A stretch of DNA of 64,000 bases from Chryseobacterium ginsenosidimutans (GTDB lineage: Bacteria; Bacteroidota; Bacteroidia; Flavobacteriales; Weeksellaceae), in contig NZ_JANUCO010000001.1 of assembly GCF_024807225.1 (NCBI RefSeq), forward strand, positions 3,162,001 to 3,226,000. Direction: 5' to 3'. A program made the position numbers and the translations under genes. How positions within the stretch are numbered: the first letter of the stretch is position 1; every line of letters begins with the position of its first letter. Positions 53,670 through 63,391 of the stretch are shown one piece after another. A model generated the notes under the pieces. It did no database searches and was not told the origin of the DNA. It saw only the letters and a program-made list of their open reading frames with translations.

Positions 53670-56448
53670 TTATTTTGAGTAATATAACGGAATTAATTGA
53701 ATTTCTCCATCCAAACCGGAAGGCTGAACTTTCCAATTGGAAGCATCAAAAGCTTTATAATCGATGTTTACGAAATTGATTTCGTTGTAATTTCGCCACG
53801 TTATTTTATTCTGATCCATGTATCGAATTCTGTTTGCCATTAAGTTACAAACTTCAATCTGAATGGTATTTTTACCTTTTTTAAGATATTTCCCGATGTT
53901 GATTTCAAAAGGAATGCTCCAGACAATTCCGGCTTCCTGACCGTTGACAATCACTTTTGCACTTTCGTACAATTTATCAAATTTTAAAAGATAATCGTCT
54001 GCATTTTTCTTTTTCAAATTTAAAGTTGTTGTGTAAACTCCTGTACCTGAAAAGCTTTGCGTTGCAGAATCTTGTGAAAAATTCGTCCAAGGTTCTAGTT
54101 TCTTTAAATTTCTGGATTTTGGAAATTCCGGACCGCCTTCTTTGAAACTTAATTGCCAAGATTGATCTAAAACGATTGGAGATTCTGTTTTCTCAAGATA
54201 TTTCCATTTTGCGATCGAATTATCAACAGTTTCAGAGGTTTTTAAAATTAATGATTCTCCTGACTTTAATTGAATTCTTACGGAATTATTTTGCGTCTGC
54301 GCAACTCCAAAATCTCCATTTCCAGGATTCATTATCGTTGTTTGCTTTCCGGTATAATTAATCGGAACGAACTGATTGATTTCCTTTGAAGTGTGATTAA
54401 CAATGTAATAATATTTTCCACCGTCAAACTGTCTTCTGACAAATTTTAATCCGGTGTCGGTTAACTTTTCTCTTTCGATTTTTAAATATTCTAAACCTTT
54501 CGCAACATCAGAAACTCAAAACAATTTTGCCTTTTCCGTATGTTGCAATTTTTATATTGTCACCCTGATTTTGAAACGGAATTTTATTCCATAAAGATTT
54601 TAACTGAGTTCTTCTTTTTTCAATTTCAAAGTTTCCGGGAATATCTTTTGGTTCGTTTTGAAAAATAATTGAAGCGCCATTTTGAGCTAATTCCAGCATA
54701 TTATTCAAAGTCGTTTCCGGTAAATACGTCAATTCAGGAATAATTAAAACCTGATAAGAAGCTTCATTATTTTTTGTCTGGATTTTCTGATTTTCAGATT
54801 TCGCTTCACCAATCATTTTGTCGGAAACCATGTCCAGAGAATATCCCAGTTTGCCCAATTTCACTAAATCACCATAAAACGGAGTCGGTTGCAGCCATTT
54901 TTCAATATTATGAACTTTAAAGGCAACATCTTTCCCTTTCGGACTTGACCATTGATCGTAAATTGGCCAATACATCAAGACTTCGTTATCAGATTTTCCG
55001 CTCTGTAAAACACTTTGCGTGCGTTCAACATAGGAATTTAATCCCATCAAATGTGGCCAAAGACTATTTTCGGGAACAAAATTCGTCGAAGCATAAAACA
55101 ACCATCCCGGAAAAGGAACATCAGTCGGCGTATAAGTCGTTCCGTGATAAAAAACGTGATTGATTCCCGATAAAAAAACCTGTTCCACTTCGGGTTTTGC
55201 TTGCGACCAAGAGGTTTTAAAATGTTCAGTCAACCATGTAAAAGTCTCGTTGGAGATCAGTTTTTTGCCTGTAACATTTGCAGCCGATGACGCAAATTTC
55301 AGCATATTAATATCCGGAATGTCGGATTTCTGTACATCTGCGCTATCTCTTCTCAAACCCGGAATATCAAAAACGGTACTTCCGAAAGTTTCAGATTCAG
55401 GAATATCAACTGCAGCATATAAATCCAGCAAATTTCCGGGTGAACCGTGTGCCTGATTTGTATTTTTTGACTTTTTAGAATGCGCCCATTTTGTGAAATT
55501 ATCCGTAAAATTGTGTAAAATCAGTTCATTAAGCGTTTCTCTGTAGTCTGATTTTATTCTTCCTGCGATTTCATTTTCTTCTTTACCGACAAGATATTTG
55601 ATGTACGGACTTACATCGTACCCTCTTCTTTTCTTAAATTCATCTTTAAAATCAGGAGTCCAATCGGCATTGTAAACTTCGTAACTATCATTAAAAAAAG
55701 AACGGACTCCATAATTCGAATTTCCAAAAGCCTTATCGAAAGTTTTAAAATAATCAACAATAGCGACAGGCGAAAAATGATCTAAAGTATACCCTTCTCC
55801 ACCCGGAGCGGCACGTTTTACCTTTTGTAAAGTTTTACCTGTAAAAACTGCGTAAATCGTCCACTTTCCTGAATCCGGTTTCCAGTTGAGAGAACCGTCG
55901 TTCGACACTTTATCGGTTAAAACAACGGCTTCATTTTTGTCATTGTAAGCCGTTACAATATCTAATTTTGTGGTCTTTAAATCTTTCTGTTTTTCATCAT
56001 TCAAAACAATTTTTTCTAAAAATTTTTCACCTGATGAAATTATGTACGTCTGGACAATCATTTTTGTAGCAGCATCCTGTTCATCAACTTGTGGACCACC
56101 GATTGGCCAACCTGTTCCGACCGCCATATCAACACCCATATTCAGAGTTTTTGCTTTATTCGTAGTGAATTGAAGCATTTTCATCCATTCGGGAGAAAGA
56201 TATTGTATGTATTTATTTTCAAATCCTTTTGCGCCGTAAATGGGGACGATTTCTACTCCACCAAAACCTGCTTTATTAAGTGTTATCAATTGTTTATCCA
56301 ATCCTTTTTCGTCAACAGCATTTCCCATCCACCACCAACGCGTCCATGGTTTTGCGGTTTCTGTAGTTTTTGGCCAAGGATTTTGTGCAGAAAGATTTCC
56401 GAAGGCAAAACAGATGAGACTGAGACTGACTATATTTTTAATTTTCAT
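53670..56448 (-). pseudogene. GH106 alpha-L-rhamnosidase, one +1 frameshift
   Basis: The frame 54508-56448 (646 residues) stops after GKGKIVLSF. Removing one base restores a 925-residue protein that continues through SSDVAKGLEYLKIEREKL and YYYIVNHTSKEINQF. It then enters the frame 53670-54332 (beta-sandwich YLLKFDKLYESAKVIVNGQE). The coding strand reads GAGTTTCTGATG where GAGTTCTGATG restores the frame (GAAAC at 54511-54515 on the plus strand). It has a signal peptide, then WTRWWWMGNAVDEKGLDKQL, GGVEIVPIYGAKGFENKYIQ, VGTGWPIGGPQVDEQDA and FNDSYEVYNADWTPDF, typical of GH106. It would remove terminal alpha-L-rhamnose from RG-I oligosaccharides, supplying RhaT. Confidence 0.9.
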
Positions 56449-56461
56449 TTTTACTTATTTA

Positions 56462-56640
56462 ATTTAACCACAAAAGATTTTACACTTAAGTCTAATTGAA
56501 GTTAACTACTAAACTTTTCAGAAGAACACTTAAGTTTTTGAAACTCTTTGATTTTCTATTAAAGTGAACTTTTTTATTTTCAATCATTTAAACTTTAAAA
56601 ACTTAAGTGTTTTAAAGTGTTAAACTACAAAATTCTGAAT
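56462..56640. repeat. ACTTAAGT-containing inverted AT-rich repeat
   Basis: ACACTTAAGTTTTTGAAA and TTTAAAAACTTAAGTGTT form an imperfect inverted pair. The block resembles the inverted form of 10852-10990. It fills the gap between the GH106 and acetylesterase genes. Confidence 0.5.
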
Positions 56641-56642
56641 TT

Positions 56643-57965
56643 TCAATTTCCATCAGGTTTTAAAGATTCCATAAAAATACTTTCCGGCCAATGAAATTTT
56701 TCAACTGCATCAGGTTTATTTGGATCAAAACTTTTATAATTCTTTGAAACAAATTTACTCAAAGGCAACTTTTGATCTACGATACTTTTCACGACACATT
56801 TTGCCAATTCATAAGCTCCATACGTATTAAAATGGGTATCATCCGCCAAAGCATTCGGTTGGTTGGGATAAGAATTTGCGGGATAATACACAAATGCTTT
56901 CTTAGAATTTTCCGGTCCCATTGCTTCAAACAGCGTTTTGCTCATCGCATTTAAATCGATTAAATCAACTTTCTCTTCCTTTGCAATTTCTCGCATCGCA
57001 TCAGGAAAATCATCCAAAGTATTGACAATTTTATTATGTTCATCGAAAACATGTCGGTTCATCGAAGTAACCAAAACAGGAATTGCTCCTAATTGTTTGG
57101 CTTTCTGTATCCATTCTGTTAATCTTTTTCTATAACCGGACTTATTACTGTTTCCATATTTCTGGTCATTGTGCCCAAATTGGATGAACAGATAATCTCC
57201 TGGTTTTATCTTATTCCAAATCTTATCAATTCGGTGGCGGTCTTCAAAGGCTTTCAACGTTTCTCCGCTTTCGGCATAATTAGCAATCACGACTTCTTTC
57301 GGAACGAAAAAATACGGCAACATCTGTCCCCAAGAAGCCCATGGTTCGTACTGCGCATCAACAACGGTGGAATCTCCTGTAATATAAATTGTTTTTGCTG
57401 TTTTATTGGGTTGAATGGTTAAAGCACAAACTTTTGGAGCTTTATCATTAAATTCAATCGTCAATAAATTATCCCAGTGTAAATATTTTGTTTCTCTCGG
57501 TTTTAATTTTACAATCCCGATTTTCTCTCCGTTTTGATTGCGAATGATACTGTCTTTAACATGAACGGTTATTGTTTTTTCGACAATTTCGCCTTCTTTT
57601 GTTTTCACATCATCCAACATCAGACGGCGATTTTCTACACGAACCGTTGTTTCCGAAGTTCCTTTTGTATCGCCTAAACTTAGTTTAATATCATAATTTC
57701 CTTCAGGAATTGCCACCGAAAAATAGAAAGGTTTGTCGCTTGTAATATAATCTCCCGTCAAAGCATTTCCTCCATTGTCAACAGATTTTAAACCGGAAAT
57801 ATCCATAAATCCGTAACCGATTTTTTTATCAAATTTCGAAGTTGAAGTGACAGGAATAAACCCCTTCTCTGTTCTGCTTCCTCCAAAATCAAACTTGAAA
57901 GTCGTTTGTTGAGCAAACATCAACGAACAAATAAAAAGCATTAAAAATCCTATTCTCTTTTTCAT
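56643..57965 (-). CDS. GDSL rhamnogalacturonan acetylesterase with N-terminal carbohydrate-binding-like domain
   Basis: The 440-residue exported enzyme has a signal peptide (IGFLMLFICSLMFAQQ). A beta-sandwich (residues about 20-185) starts TTFKFDFGGSRTEKGFIPVT and YFSVAIPEGNYDIKLSLGD, as in the N-terminal domains of many RG acetylesterases. The SGNH domain follows: TIYITGDSTVVDAQYEPWAS (Ser), VVIANYAESGETLKAFEDRH, YLFIQFGHNDQKYGNSNKSG (Asn) and ADDTHFNTYGAYELAKCVV (Asp and His). It differs from the shorter esterase at 49746 by the N-terminal domain, so the two may act on different acetyl positions or chain lengths. It starts 2 bp after the GH2 stop. Confidence 0.92.
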   Translation of the reverse strand: MKKRIGFLMLFICSLMFAQQTTFKFDFGGSRTEKGFIPVTSTSKFDKKIGYGFMDISGLKSVDNGGNALTGDYITSDKPFYFSVAIPEGNYDIKLSLGDTKGTSETTVRVENRRLMLDDVKTKEGEIVEKTITVHVKDSIIRNQNGEKIGIVKLKPRETKYLHWDNLLTIEFNDKAPKVCALTIQPNKTAKTIYITGDSTVVDAQYEPWASWGQMLPYFFVPKEVVIANYAESGETLKAFEDRHRIDKIWNKIKPGDYLFIQFGHNDQKYGNSNKSGYRKRLTEWIQKAKQLGAIPVLVTSMNRHVFDEHNKIVNTLDDFPDAMREIAKEEKVDLIDLNAMSKTLFEAMGPENSKKAFVYYPANSYPNQPNALADDTHFNTYGAYELAKCVVKSIVDQKLPLSKFVSKNYKSFDPNKPDAVEKFHWPESIFMESLKPDGN

Positions 57966-57967
57966 AA

Positions 57968-60823
57968 TTAATCCGTTAAAATATTTTCTTTCGGCATTGT
58001 AAACTGTGTCTTTTCATTGCCCAAGTCCGGCAATCCGAAATAGAAATACAGCGTTCTTTTAAAGCTTCCATTAAGATGATTCAGCTCGCTTTCCTTTCCT
58101 AAAGATTCGGTTTTATCGTTAATGTTAAAAGCTAAAACAGTTCCCAAAGGCGGAATGGCATCCAAAAATGAAACATTTCCGCTCGGTAATTTCGGATAAC
58201 CTTCCGCTCCATAAATTCCGTAAAAGTCAAAAAGTCTTACAAACATCTTTTCTTCTTTTGTTCCAATCGTAATTTTGCCTTCTGCTGTATTGAGTTGCAA
58301 CCAAGAAATATCATCGAAATAACCTTTAAATTCAGGATAAATCCAAGGTGAAGAACCCGTTCTGGTTGAGTTTTTCAAATTCTGCCAAACGTTATGAGTT
58401 TGTCCCTGTAAACGGTTTTTCCAAACGTGATAAGGTCCTTTTCCCAGCCATTTTGCGTTAATCACATAATTTTCAGGATAATCAAAACTTACGCCTGCAA
58501 ACTGATAGTCTCCCGAAAGAGAATATTCATAATCGAGTTCTAAAATTCCATTGGGATTCAATTTCCAGACAGCTTTTTTTCCGTCTTTGTATGAAACTTC
58601 TATGAGTTGATTTTTCCCTTCTGCTAAAGATTTAATAGAAGATAATTCTGCTTTTCCGTTTACGAAAACAGGTCCGTTGCGGAAAGTCATTTTCTTACCT
58701 TTTTTATCTAAAATGACTGACTTTAATAAGCCATCTTTTTTCCCAAATGAAAATTCTTTTTCATCTGACTTTAAAATAAATAATGAATCATTTTCCGTAA
58801 CAGAAACCGGAAATTCTTTGGTTAAAGTTTTCTGAAACTGTTTTGAAATTTCATCATTGGAAGAAATTTTCCAAGTCCATGTATAGATTTCCTTTCCTAA
58901 CGAATCGGTTGCAGTTAGCATTAATGCTTCACTTTCTTTCCAGTTTGATGGAAGATTCAAATTAATATTTCCCTTTTCAATCGGTTGAATATTCGGAGAT
59001 GCTGCTTTTCCTTTTTGAATAATATCAAATCCTGATTCGGAAGAAAATGATGTTTTAAATTTCACCAATTTCCATTCAAATTGACAATCCTTTAAATTGG
59101 TAAAATGATATCGATTTTCTACAGGAATCGTTCCATTAAAATCATTCGGAAGCGTTTTTAAATTAACTTTTACCGGACTGTAAATTTCGCGGATCGCATA
59201 AAAACTACCCTCTTTTTCACGATGCGGACCAACAACTCCATCCGGAGCATTGATGGCATTTACATCGATCTGATTGTTAAAATCGGTTCTCACTAAACCT
59301 TCATCCGCAAACGCCCAAAGAAAACCTCCCGCTCCTTTTTTGGAATTCCAGTGGAGTTCCCAATAATCGGCTAGAGAAGTTCCGCCGCCACCATCATCTT
59401 GCGCGTGCAAAAACTCGGTCGGCATATAAATATTTTCTCCTTCGAGGATTTTTTGTGTGCTGTAATAATCTTCGTAATGATTGCAATCAATTCCGTTGAA
59501 AGCATTTCCCGGCTTGTGATGCGCGTGAATTACAGGTCGATTTGACAAGTCATATTTCGCGAATTCTGCATCCATATCAAAATTATGTCCGCCTTCGTTT
59601 CCGTTGCTCCAAAAAATGATTGACGGATGATTGGCATCTCTTGTAACCATTTCTCTGACAAGCTTTTTACCAACTTCCGTACTGTATTTTTTTTGCCAAC
59701 CCGCCAATTCATCCAAAACATACAATCCCAACGAATCGCAAATCTGTAAAAACGATTTATTCGGTGGATAATGAGAACAACGAACGGCATTCATATTCAT
59801 TTCTTTGATGAGCTGAACATCCATCAAATCGATGTTTTTATTGACAGCTCTCCCCGTTTCCGGCCACCAAACGTGTCGGTTGATGCCTTTCATTTTGATT
59901 TTCGTTCCGTTGATGTAAATTCCGTCACCTTTTCGGATTTCAATCGTTCGGAAACCGAATTTTTCTTCGGTTTGATCGATCTCTTTTTTGTTTTTCTTTA
60001 CACTGAATTTTGCTTTGTATAAATTCGGAGTTTCGGCTGTCCAGAGTTTCGGATTTTTAATGGAGAATTGTATTTGTTTTAAAGTATCTCCTTTTTGAAT
60101 ATTAATCTGAGATTCGCCGACGAGAATATTTTTAGCATCAAATAACTCTACTTTTAAATTATTGACTGATTCAATTCCTTTTAAATAAATATTTGACCGA
60201 AAAGTTCCATCGGCTTTTGCATCAATTGATGTCGATGAGATGTTTTCTTTTGAATTAGCTTCCAAATAAACAGGTCTGAAAATCCCTCCCAAAATCCAGT
60301 AATCCGCAAGTCGTTCTGCATTGTTCACTGATTTGTCGGCGGACATTTTTGAAACTTTAACCTCAAGAATATTTTCTTTTCCAAAGATTAATTTATCGGA
60401 AATATCATATTTAAATTCATAAAAAGCGCCTTGATGAATTTCGCCTGCCAATTTTCCATTGATTTTTACTTCGGTGTCGGTCATCGAACCTTCGAAAACG
60501 ATGTTAATTGATTTTCCTTTCCATGAATTTGGAATAAGAAATTTATGCTTGTAAAGACCTACCTCATCATTAAATTTGAAATTCTTGCCATACGTCACAT
60601 AATCTCTTCCGTAATTATATGAACCAAATCCCTGCTGTTCCCATTGCGAAGGAACCTGAATTTTGTTCCAACTTCCGGATTTTCTCCCTCCATTAATCCA
60701 AAAATCCCATTCTTTTGTATGCTCAGAATCTTTCCCGCTCAGGAATCGGATTTCCTTGCTTTGAGAATGCCATAATTGTGAGCATAAACATAATAGAACG
60801 AATATTTTGGAAGAATAATTCAT
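57968..60823 (-). CDS. GH2 family glycoside hydrolase, beta-galactosidase-like
   Basis: The 951-residue exported enzyme has a short N-terminal signal (IFVLLCLCSQLWHSQ). The GH2 sugar-binding domain (QVPSQWEQQGFGSYNYGRDY, GSMTDTEVKINGKLAGEIHQ) and an Ig-like domain precede the TIM barrel. The barrel carries KMKGINRHVWWPETGRAVNK, RCSHYPPNKSFLQICDSLGL and the acid/base IIFWSNGNEGGHNFDMD. The likely nucleophile Glu is in YMPTEFLHAQDDGGG. A C-terminal galactosidase-type domain ends near ETKTQFTMPK-like sequence. It is LacZ-like in layout, and in this locus would remove galactose or a related beta-linked sugar from RG-I side chains. Its start overlaps the GH28 stop by one base (TAATG). Confidence 0.9.
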   Translation of the reverse strand: MNYSSKIFVLLCLCSQLWHSQSKEIRFLSGKDSEHTKEWDFWINGGRKSGSWNKIQVPSQWEQQGFGSYNYGRDYVTYGKNFKFNDEVGLYKHKFLIPNSWKGKSINIVFEGSMTDTEVKINGKLAGEIHQGAFYEFKYDISDKLIFGKENILEVKVSKMSADKSVNNAERLADYWILGGIFRPVYLEANSKENISSTSIDAKADGTFRSNIYLKGIESVNNLKVELFDAKNILVGESQINIQKGDTLKQIQFSIKNPKLWTAETPNLYKAKFSVKKNKKEIDQTEEKFGFRTIEIRKGDGIYINGTKIKMKGINRHVWWPETGRAVNKNIDLMDVQLIKEMNMNAVRCSHYPPNKSFLQICDSLGLYVLDELAGWQKKYSTEVGKKLVREMVTRDANHPSIIFWSNGNEGGHNFDMDAEFAKYDLSNRPVIHAHHKPGNAFNGIDCNHYEDYYSTQKILEGENIYMPTEFLHAQDDGGGGTSLADYWELHWNSKKGAGGFLWAFADEGLVRTDFNNQIDVNAINAPDGVVGPHREKEGSFYAIREIYSPVKVNLKTLPNDFNGTIPVENRYHFTNLKDCQFEWKLVKFKTSFSSESGFDIIQKGKAASPNIQPIEKGNINLNLPSNWKESEALMLTATDSLGKEIYTWTWKISSNDEISKQFQKTLTKEFPVSVTENDSLFILKSDEKEFSFGKKDGLLKSVILDKKGKKMTFRNGPVFVNGKAELSSIKSLAEGKNQLIEVSYKDGKKAVWKLNPNGILELDYEYSLSGDYQFAGVSFDYPENYVINAKWLGKGPYHVWKNRLQGQTHNVWQNLKNSTRTGSSPWIYPEFKGYFDDISWLQLNTAEGKITIGTKEEKMFVRLFDFYGIYGAEGYPKLPSGNVSFLDAIPPLGTVLAFNINDKTESLGKESELNHLNGSFKRTLYFYFGLPDLGNEKTQFTMPKENILTD

Positions 60824-62202
60824 TATTTTTTGCCTTCGTCAGAATCGTCTTTTTTGTCGTATGATTGACCTAAAGAAGCGACTTGGGTAACATTTACTTT
60901 AATTTTTTTCAAATTTTGAATCGCATCTAAGTTTTCCTCTTTAGGTTTTAATGCTTTAATCTTTAAGTTTTCAAAGGTGAAATCTTTCAACTCGTACAAG
61001 TCAGATTTTTCAATATCAAAAGCCGTTTCACAACTGATGTCGATATTTTTTAAGACGATATTATTTGCTAATCTCTTTTTCGGTGCTTCTTCTCCTTTCA
61101 AATCAAAAAACTGACTCCAGCCTTTTACAAATAAGAAAGTTTTTACGTTTCCTTTGATATTATCTAATGTGATATACTCATAATGTTGTGGTGTATCGGG
61201 ACGCATTTTCAAGTGTAATAATCTTGAAGCCTCATTCACTGTTGAGTTTCTGAAAATGATATTGTAATTGTGAATCGATTCGCTACCGCAAGTCAATGCA
61301 GAATGACAGAATCCGAAAGTGTTATTTTCGATGATGATGTTTCTGTTTTCTCCATTTTCAGGGGCTTTATCGGCTTTCGGACCTTTTCCACCTTTTAATG
61401 CAATTGCGTCGTCGTTTACTGATAAATAACAGTTTTTAACCAAGAAATTAGAACAAGCATCGATGTCGATTGCATCTGTACTTGGCGCTTTTACCGGTTC
61501 TTTCGGAGCTAAAATTGTTAAATTCAACAATTTTACGAATTGACTTTTATAATAATGAGTACTCCAGAAAGGTGAATTTTTTACGGTAATATCTTCAATC
61601 TGAACATTTTTAGAATTTGAAATATAAATAATTCTCGGTCTCATTTCGTCCATATTGGTGCATTTGGGATTCCACTCGCGTCTTTTCCAGAATGATTTCC
61701 AGAAACGTAAACCATTTCCGTTAAGCGTTCCTTTTCCTGAAATCGTAAAACCATCCAATCCATCAGCATTTACAAGCGCCGGAAAATATTTTACCGTTTG
61801 TCCTTCCATTCTTGTTGTGACCACCGGAAAATCATTAATATCATCGCTTCCTTTTAAAACCGCTCCTTTTTCTAAATGTAAATGGGTTCCTTGTTTAAAG
61901 AAAATAGAACTTATCAGGAATGTCCCTTTTGGAACGATGATAACACCTCCCCCATTTTTAGCTGCGTTATCAATAATCGCCTGAACTTCTTTCGTCTGAA
62001 GAATCGTACTGTCATTTTTAACTCCAAAATCCGTAAGAATATATTTCTTTCCTAATTTGTTGATGTCCGTAGGTTTATTATTTTTAAACCATTCGGGAAT
62101 TTTAGTTCCATCAGGGAATAAATCCTGACTTTTCACATTTGATGAAAATATAAAAAGTGCGAAAAGAGATAATATAAAGTTTGATGTATTTTGAAATTTC
62201 AT
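60823..62202 (-). CDS. Divergent GH28 family protein, first gene of the minus-strand operon
   Basis: The 459-residue exported beta-helix protein has a signal peptide (FILSLFALFIFSSNVKSQ) and the GH28 entry KYILTDFGVKNDSTILQTKE with GGGVIIVPKGTFL. Three of the four canonical GH28 motifs are altered. STDAIDIDAC replaces Asn-Thr-Asp, NDDAIALKGG keeps the Asp pair, FCHSALTCGSE replaces Gly-His-Gly, and LLHLKMRPD stands for Arg-Ile-Lys. This fits a specialised subfamily, possibly exo-acting on rhamnogalacturonan oligosaccharides. The C-terminus ends in a Lys/Asp-rich tail. It begins the GH28-GH2-acetylesterase operon and is preceded by an activator-type promoter. Confidence 0.85.
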   Translation of the reverse strand: MKFQNTSNFILSLFALFIFSSNVKSQDLFPDGTKIPEWFKNNKPTDINKLGKKYILTDFGVKNDSTILQTKEVQAIIDNAAKNGGGVIIVPKGTFLISSIFFKQGTHLHLEKGAVLKGSDDINDFPVVTTRMEGQTVKYFPALVNADGLDGFTISGKGTLNGNGLRFWKSFWKRREWNPKCTNMDEMRPRIIYISNSKNVQIEDITVKNSPFWSTHYYKSQFVKLLNLTILAPKEPVKAPSTDAIDIDACSNFLVKNCYLSVNDDAIALKGGKGPKADKAPENGENRNIIIENNTFGFCHSALTCGSESIHNYNIIFRNSTVNEASRLLHLKMRPDTPQHYEYITLDNIKGNVKTFLFVKGWSQFFDLKGEEAPKKRLANNIVLKNIDISCETAFDIEKSDLYELKDFTFENLKIKALKPKEENLDAIQNLKKIKVNVTQVASLGQSYDKKDDSDEGKK

Positions 62203-62253
62203 AATTATTTTCAGTAAATCCTGAATTTATTTAATTAAACTAATTAACAAAAA

Positions 62254-62298
62254 TAAAAATATACATTTTGGGTGCTTGTAGCATCCTGCTCTTTCATG
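62254..62298 (-). promoter_or_regulatory. GH28 (minus arm) promoter: activator motif plus TATTTTTA box
   Basis: The motif AGCATCCTGCTCTTTCATG (plus reading, 62280-62298) is 18 bp upstream of TATTTTTA on the minus strand (62254-62261), 78 bp before the GH28 start. It is also 110 bp upstream of the divergent AraC gene, so that gene's product is the natural candidate to bind it. Confidence 0.6.
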
Positions 62299-62408
62299 TT
62301 AGGTGAAGAACACAATTTTAATCCCGCATTCCCACCCAAAACTTTTTTATCTTTGTTAAAGAAAACAGACGGATTAATATTGTAAATTCCAGTAACTAAT
62401 AAAACCAG

Positions 62409-63272
62409 ATGAAAACCTTTTCCCTTTCAACGCACAGCAAGCTTTTCTCTGTTCCGGAGAGCAAAAAAGACTATCTTTTTGTGGGATCTTCGAATCAGCC
62501 CTATCATGAAGAGCCGTATCGCGCAGAAAGTTATGCCATTGCGTATATCAAAGAGGGAACAGTAAAATTGACTGCAGGATTGTCTTCATGGATGGTTGAC
62601 GGACCTTCGATTATTACGTTGGGACCTTCTGTCATCAGATATTTTACGAAAACCAACGAGCTCTTAAATATGGATGTTATCTTTTTTAAAGATACATTTT
62701 TGCTGGAGCGTCATCCCGATCTTTTTTTTCTTTTTAAATATGATTTTTTCGGGAATAATGGACTTCACGTTTTGCCGTTAAAGGAATCTTATTACACAAA
62801 AATCAACAAAATCTTTGAGCTGATCCAGTTGACACAGCTGAGAAATGAATATCACGGAAGTGAGCTTGTCCGCAACTATATTTTTGCCTTAGTCTATGAA
62901 ATCGATACCTATTACAGACAATTAGGTTCAGAAATTTCGTCGATTAACGGACAGCATCCTCTTTTTACTAAATTTCGGCAGCTTTTGAGTAAAAATTATA
63001 TGAATGAACATAAATTGGATTTTTACGCCAAACATCTTTATATGACTCCGAAATCTTTTTCTGCTGCCATTAAAAAATACACCGGAAGATCGGCAGGAAA
63101 ATGGATCGACGATGCCGTAATTTTGGAAGCCAAAGTTTTACTTCAAAACAAAACATTAACCGTTTCTCAAGTCAGCGATGTATTGAATTTTTCCGACCAA
63201 TCTGTATTTGGGAAGTTTTTCCGTGCGAATACCGGTGTTTCTCCTGTAGAGTACAGAAAAAAACTCGACTGA
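62409..63272 (+). CDS. AraC family transcriptional regulator
   Basis: The 287-residue protein has an N-terminal cupin-like sensor domain (residues about 10-140): FVGSSNQPYHEEPYRAESYA, YIKEGTVKLTAG and GPSIITLGPSVIRYFTK. A C-terminal pair of AraC helix-turn-helix motifs lies at about 190-287: HKLDFYAKHLYMTPKSFSAA, IKKYTGRSAGKWI, LTVSQVSDVLNFSDQSVFGK and FFRANTGVSPVEYRK. It is transcribed divergently from the GH28-led operon across a 206-bp region that carries the shared motif. By position and type (RhaR-like activators are AraC proteins), it is the best candidate for the regulator of the rhamnose/RG-I genes. It could instead be unrelated and serve the TolC-type gene downstream. Confidence 0.88.
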   Translation: MKTFSLSTHSKLFSVPESKKDYLFVGSSNQPYHEEPYRAESYAIAYIKEGTVKLTAGLSSWMVDGPSIITLGPSVIRYFTKTNELLNMDVIFFKDTFLLERHPDLFFLFKYDFFGNNGLHVLPLKESYYTKINKIFELIQLTQLRNEYHGSELVRNYIFALVYEIDTYYRQLGSEISSINGQHPLFTKFRQLLSKNYMNEHKLDFYAKHLYMTPKSFSAAIKKYTGRSAGKWIDDAVILEAKVLLQNKTLTVSQVSDVLNFSDQSVFGKFFRANTGVSPVEYRKKLD

Positions 63273-63391
63273 AATTAGTTTACCTTTTCCAAAATAAGCT
63301 ATTTCGACGAATATCAAGGGTAAACCACCTACTTTAACGGGTTATTTTGTAGGAATTTTGTCTAATGAAAATTTAAATAAAAATTTGAATC

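Noticed and set aside
19109..56448. Programmed +1 frameshifting as the explanation for the six broken genes
   Set aside because: There is no conserved slippery heptamer, stop context or downstream structure shared by the six sites. The sites fall at unrelated positions in unrelated proteins, so programmed shifting is unlikely.
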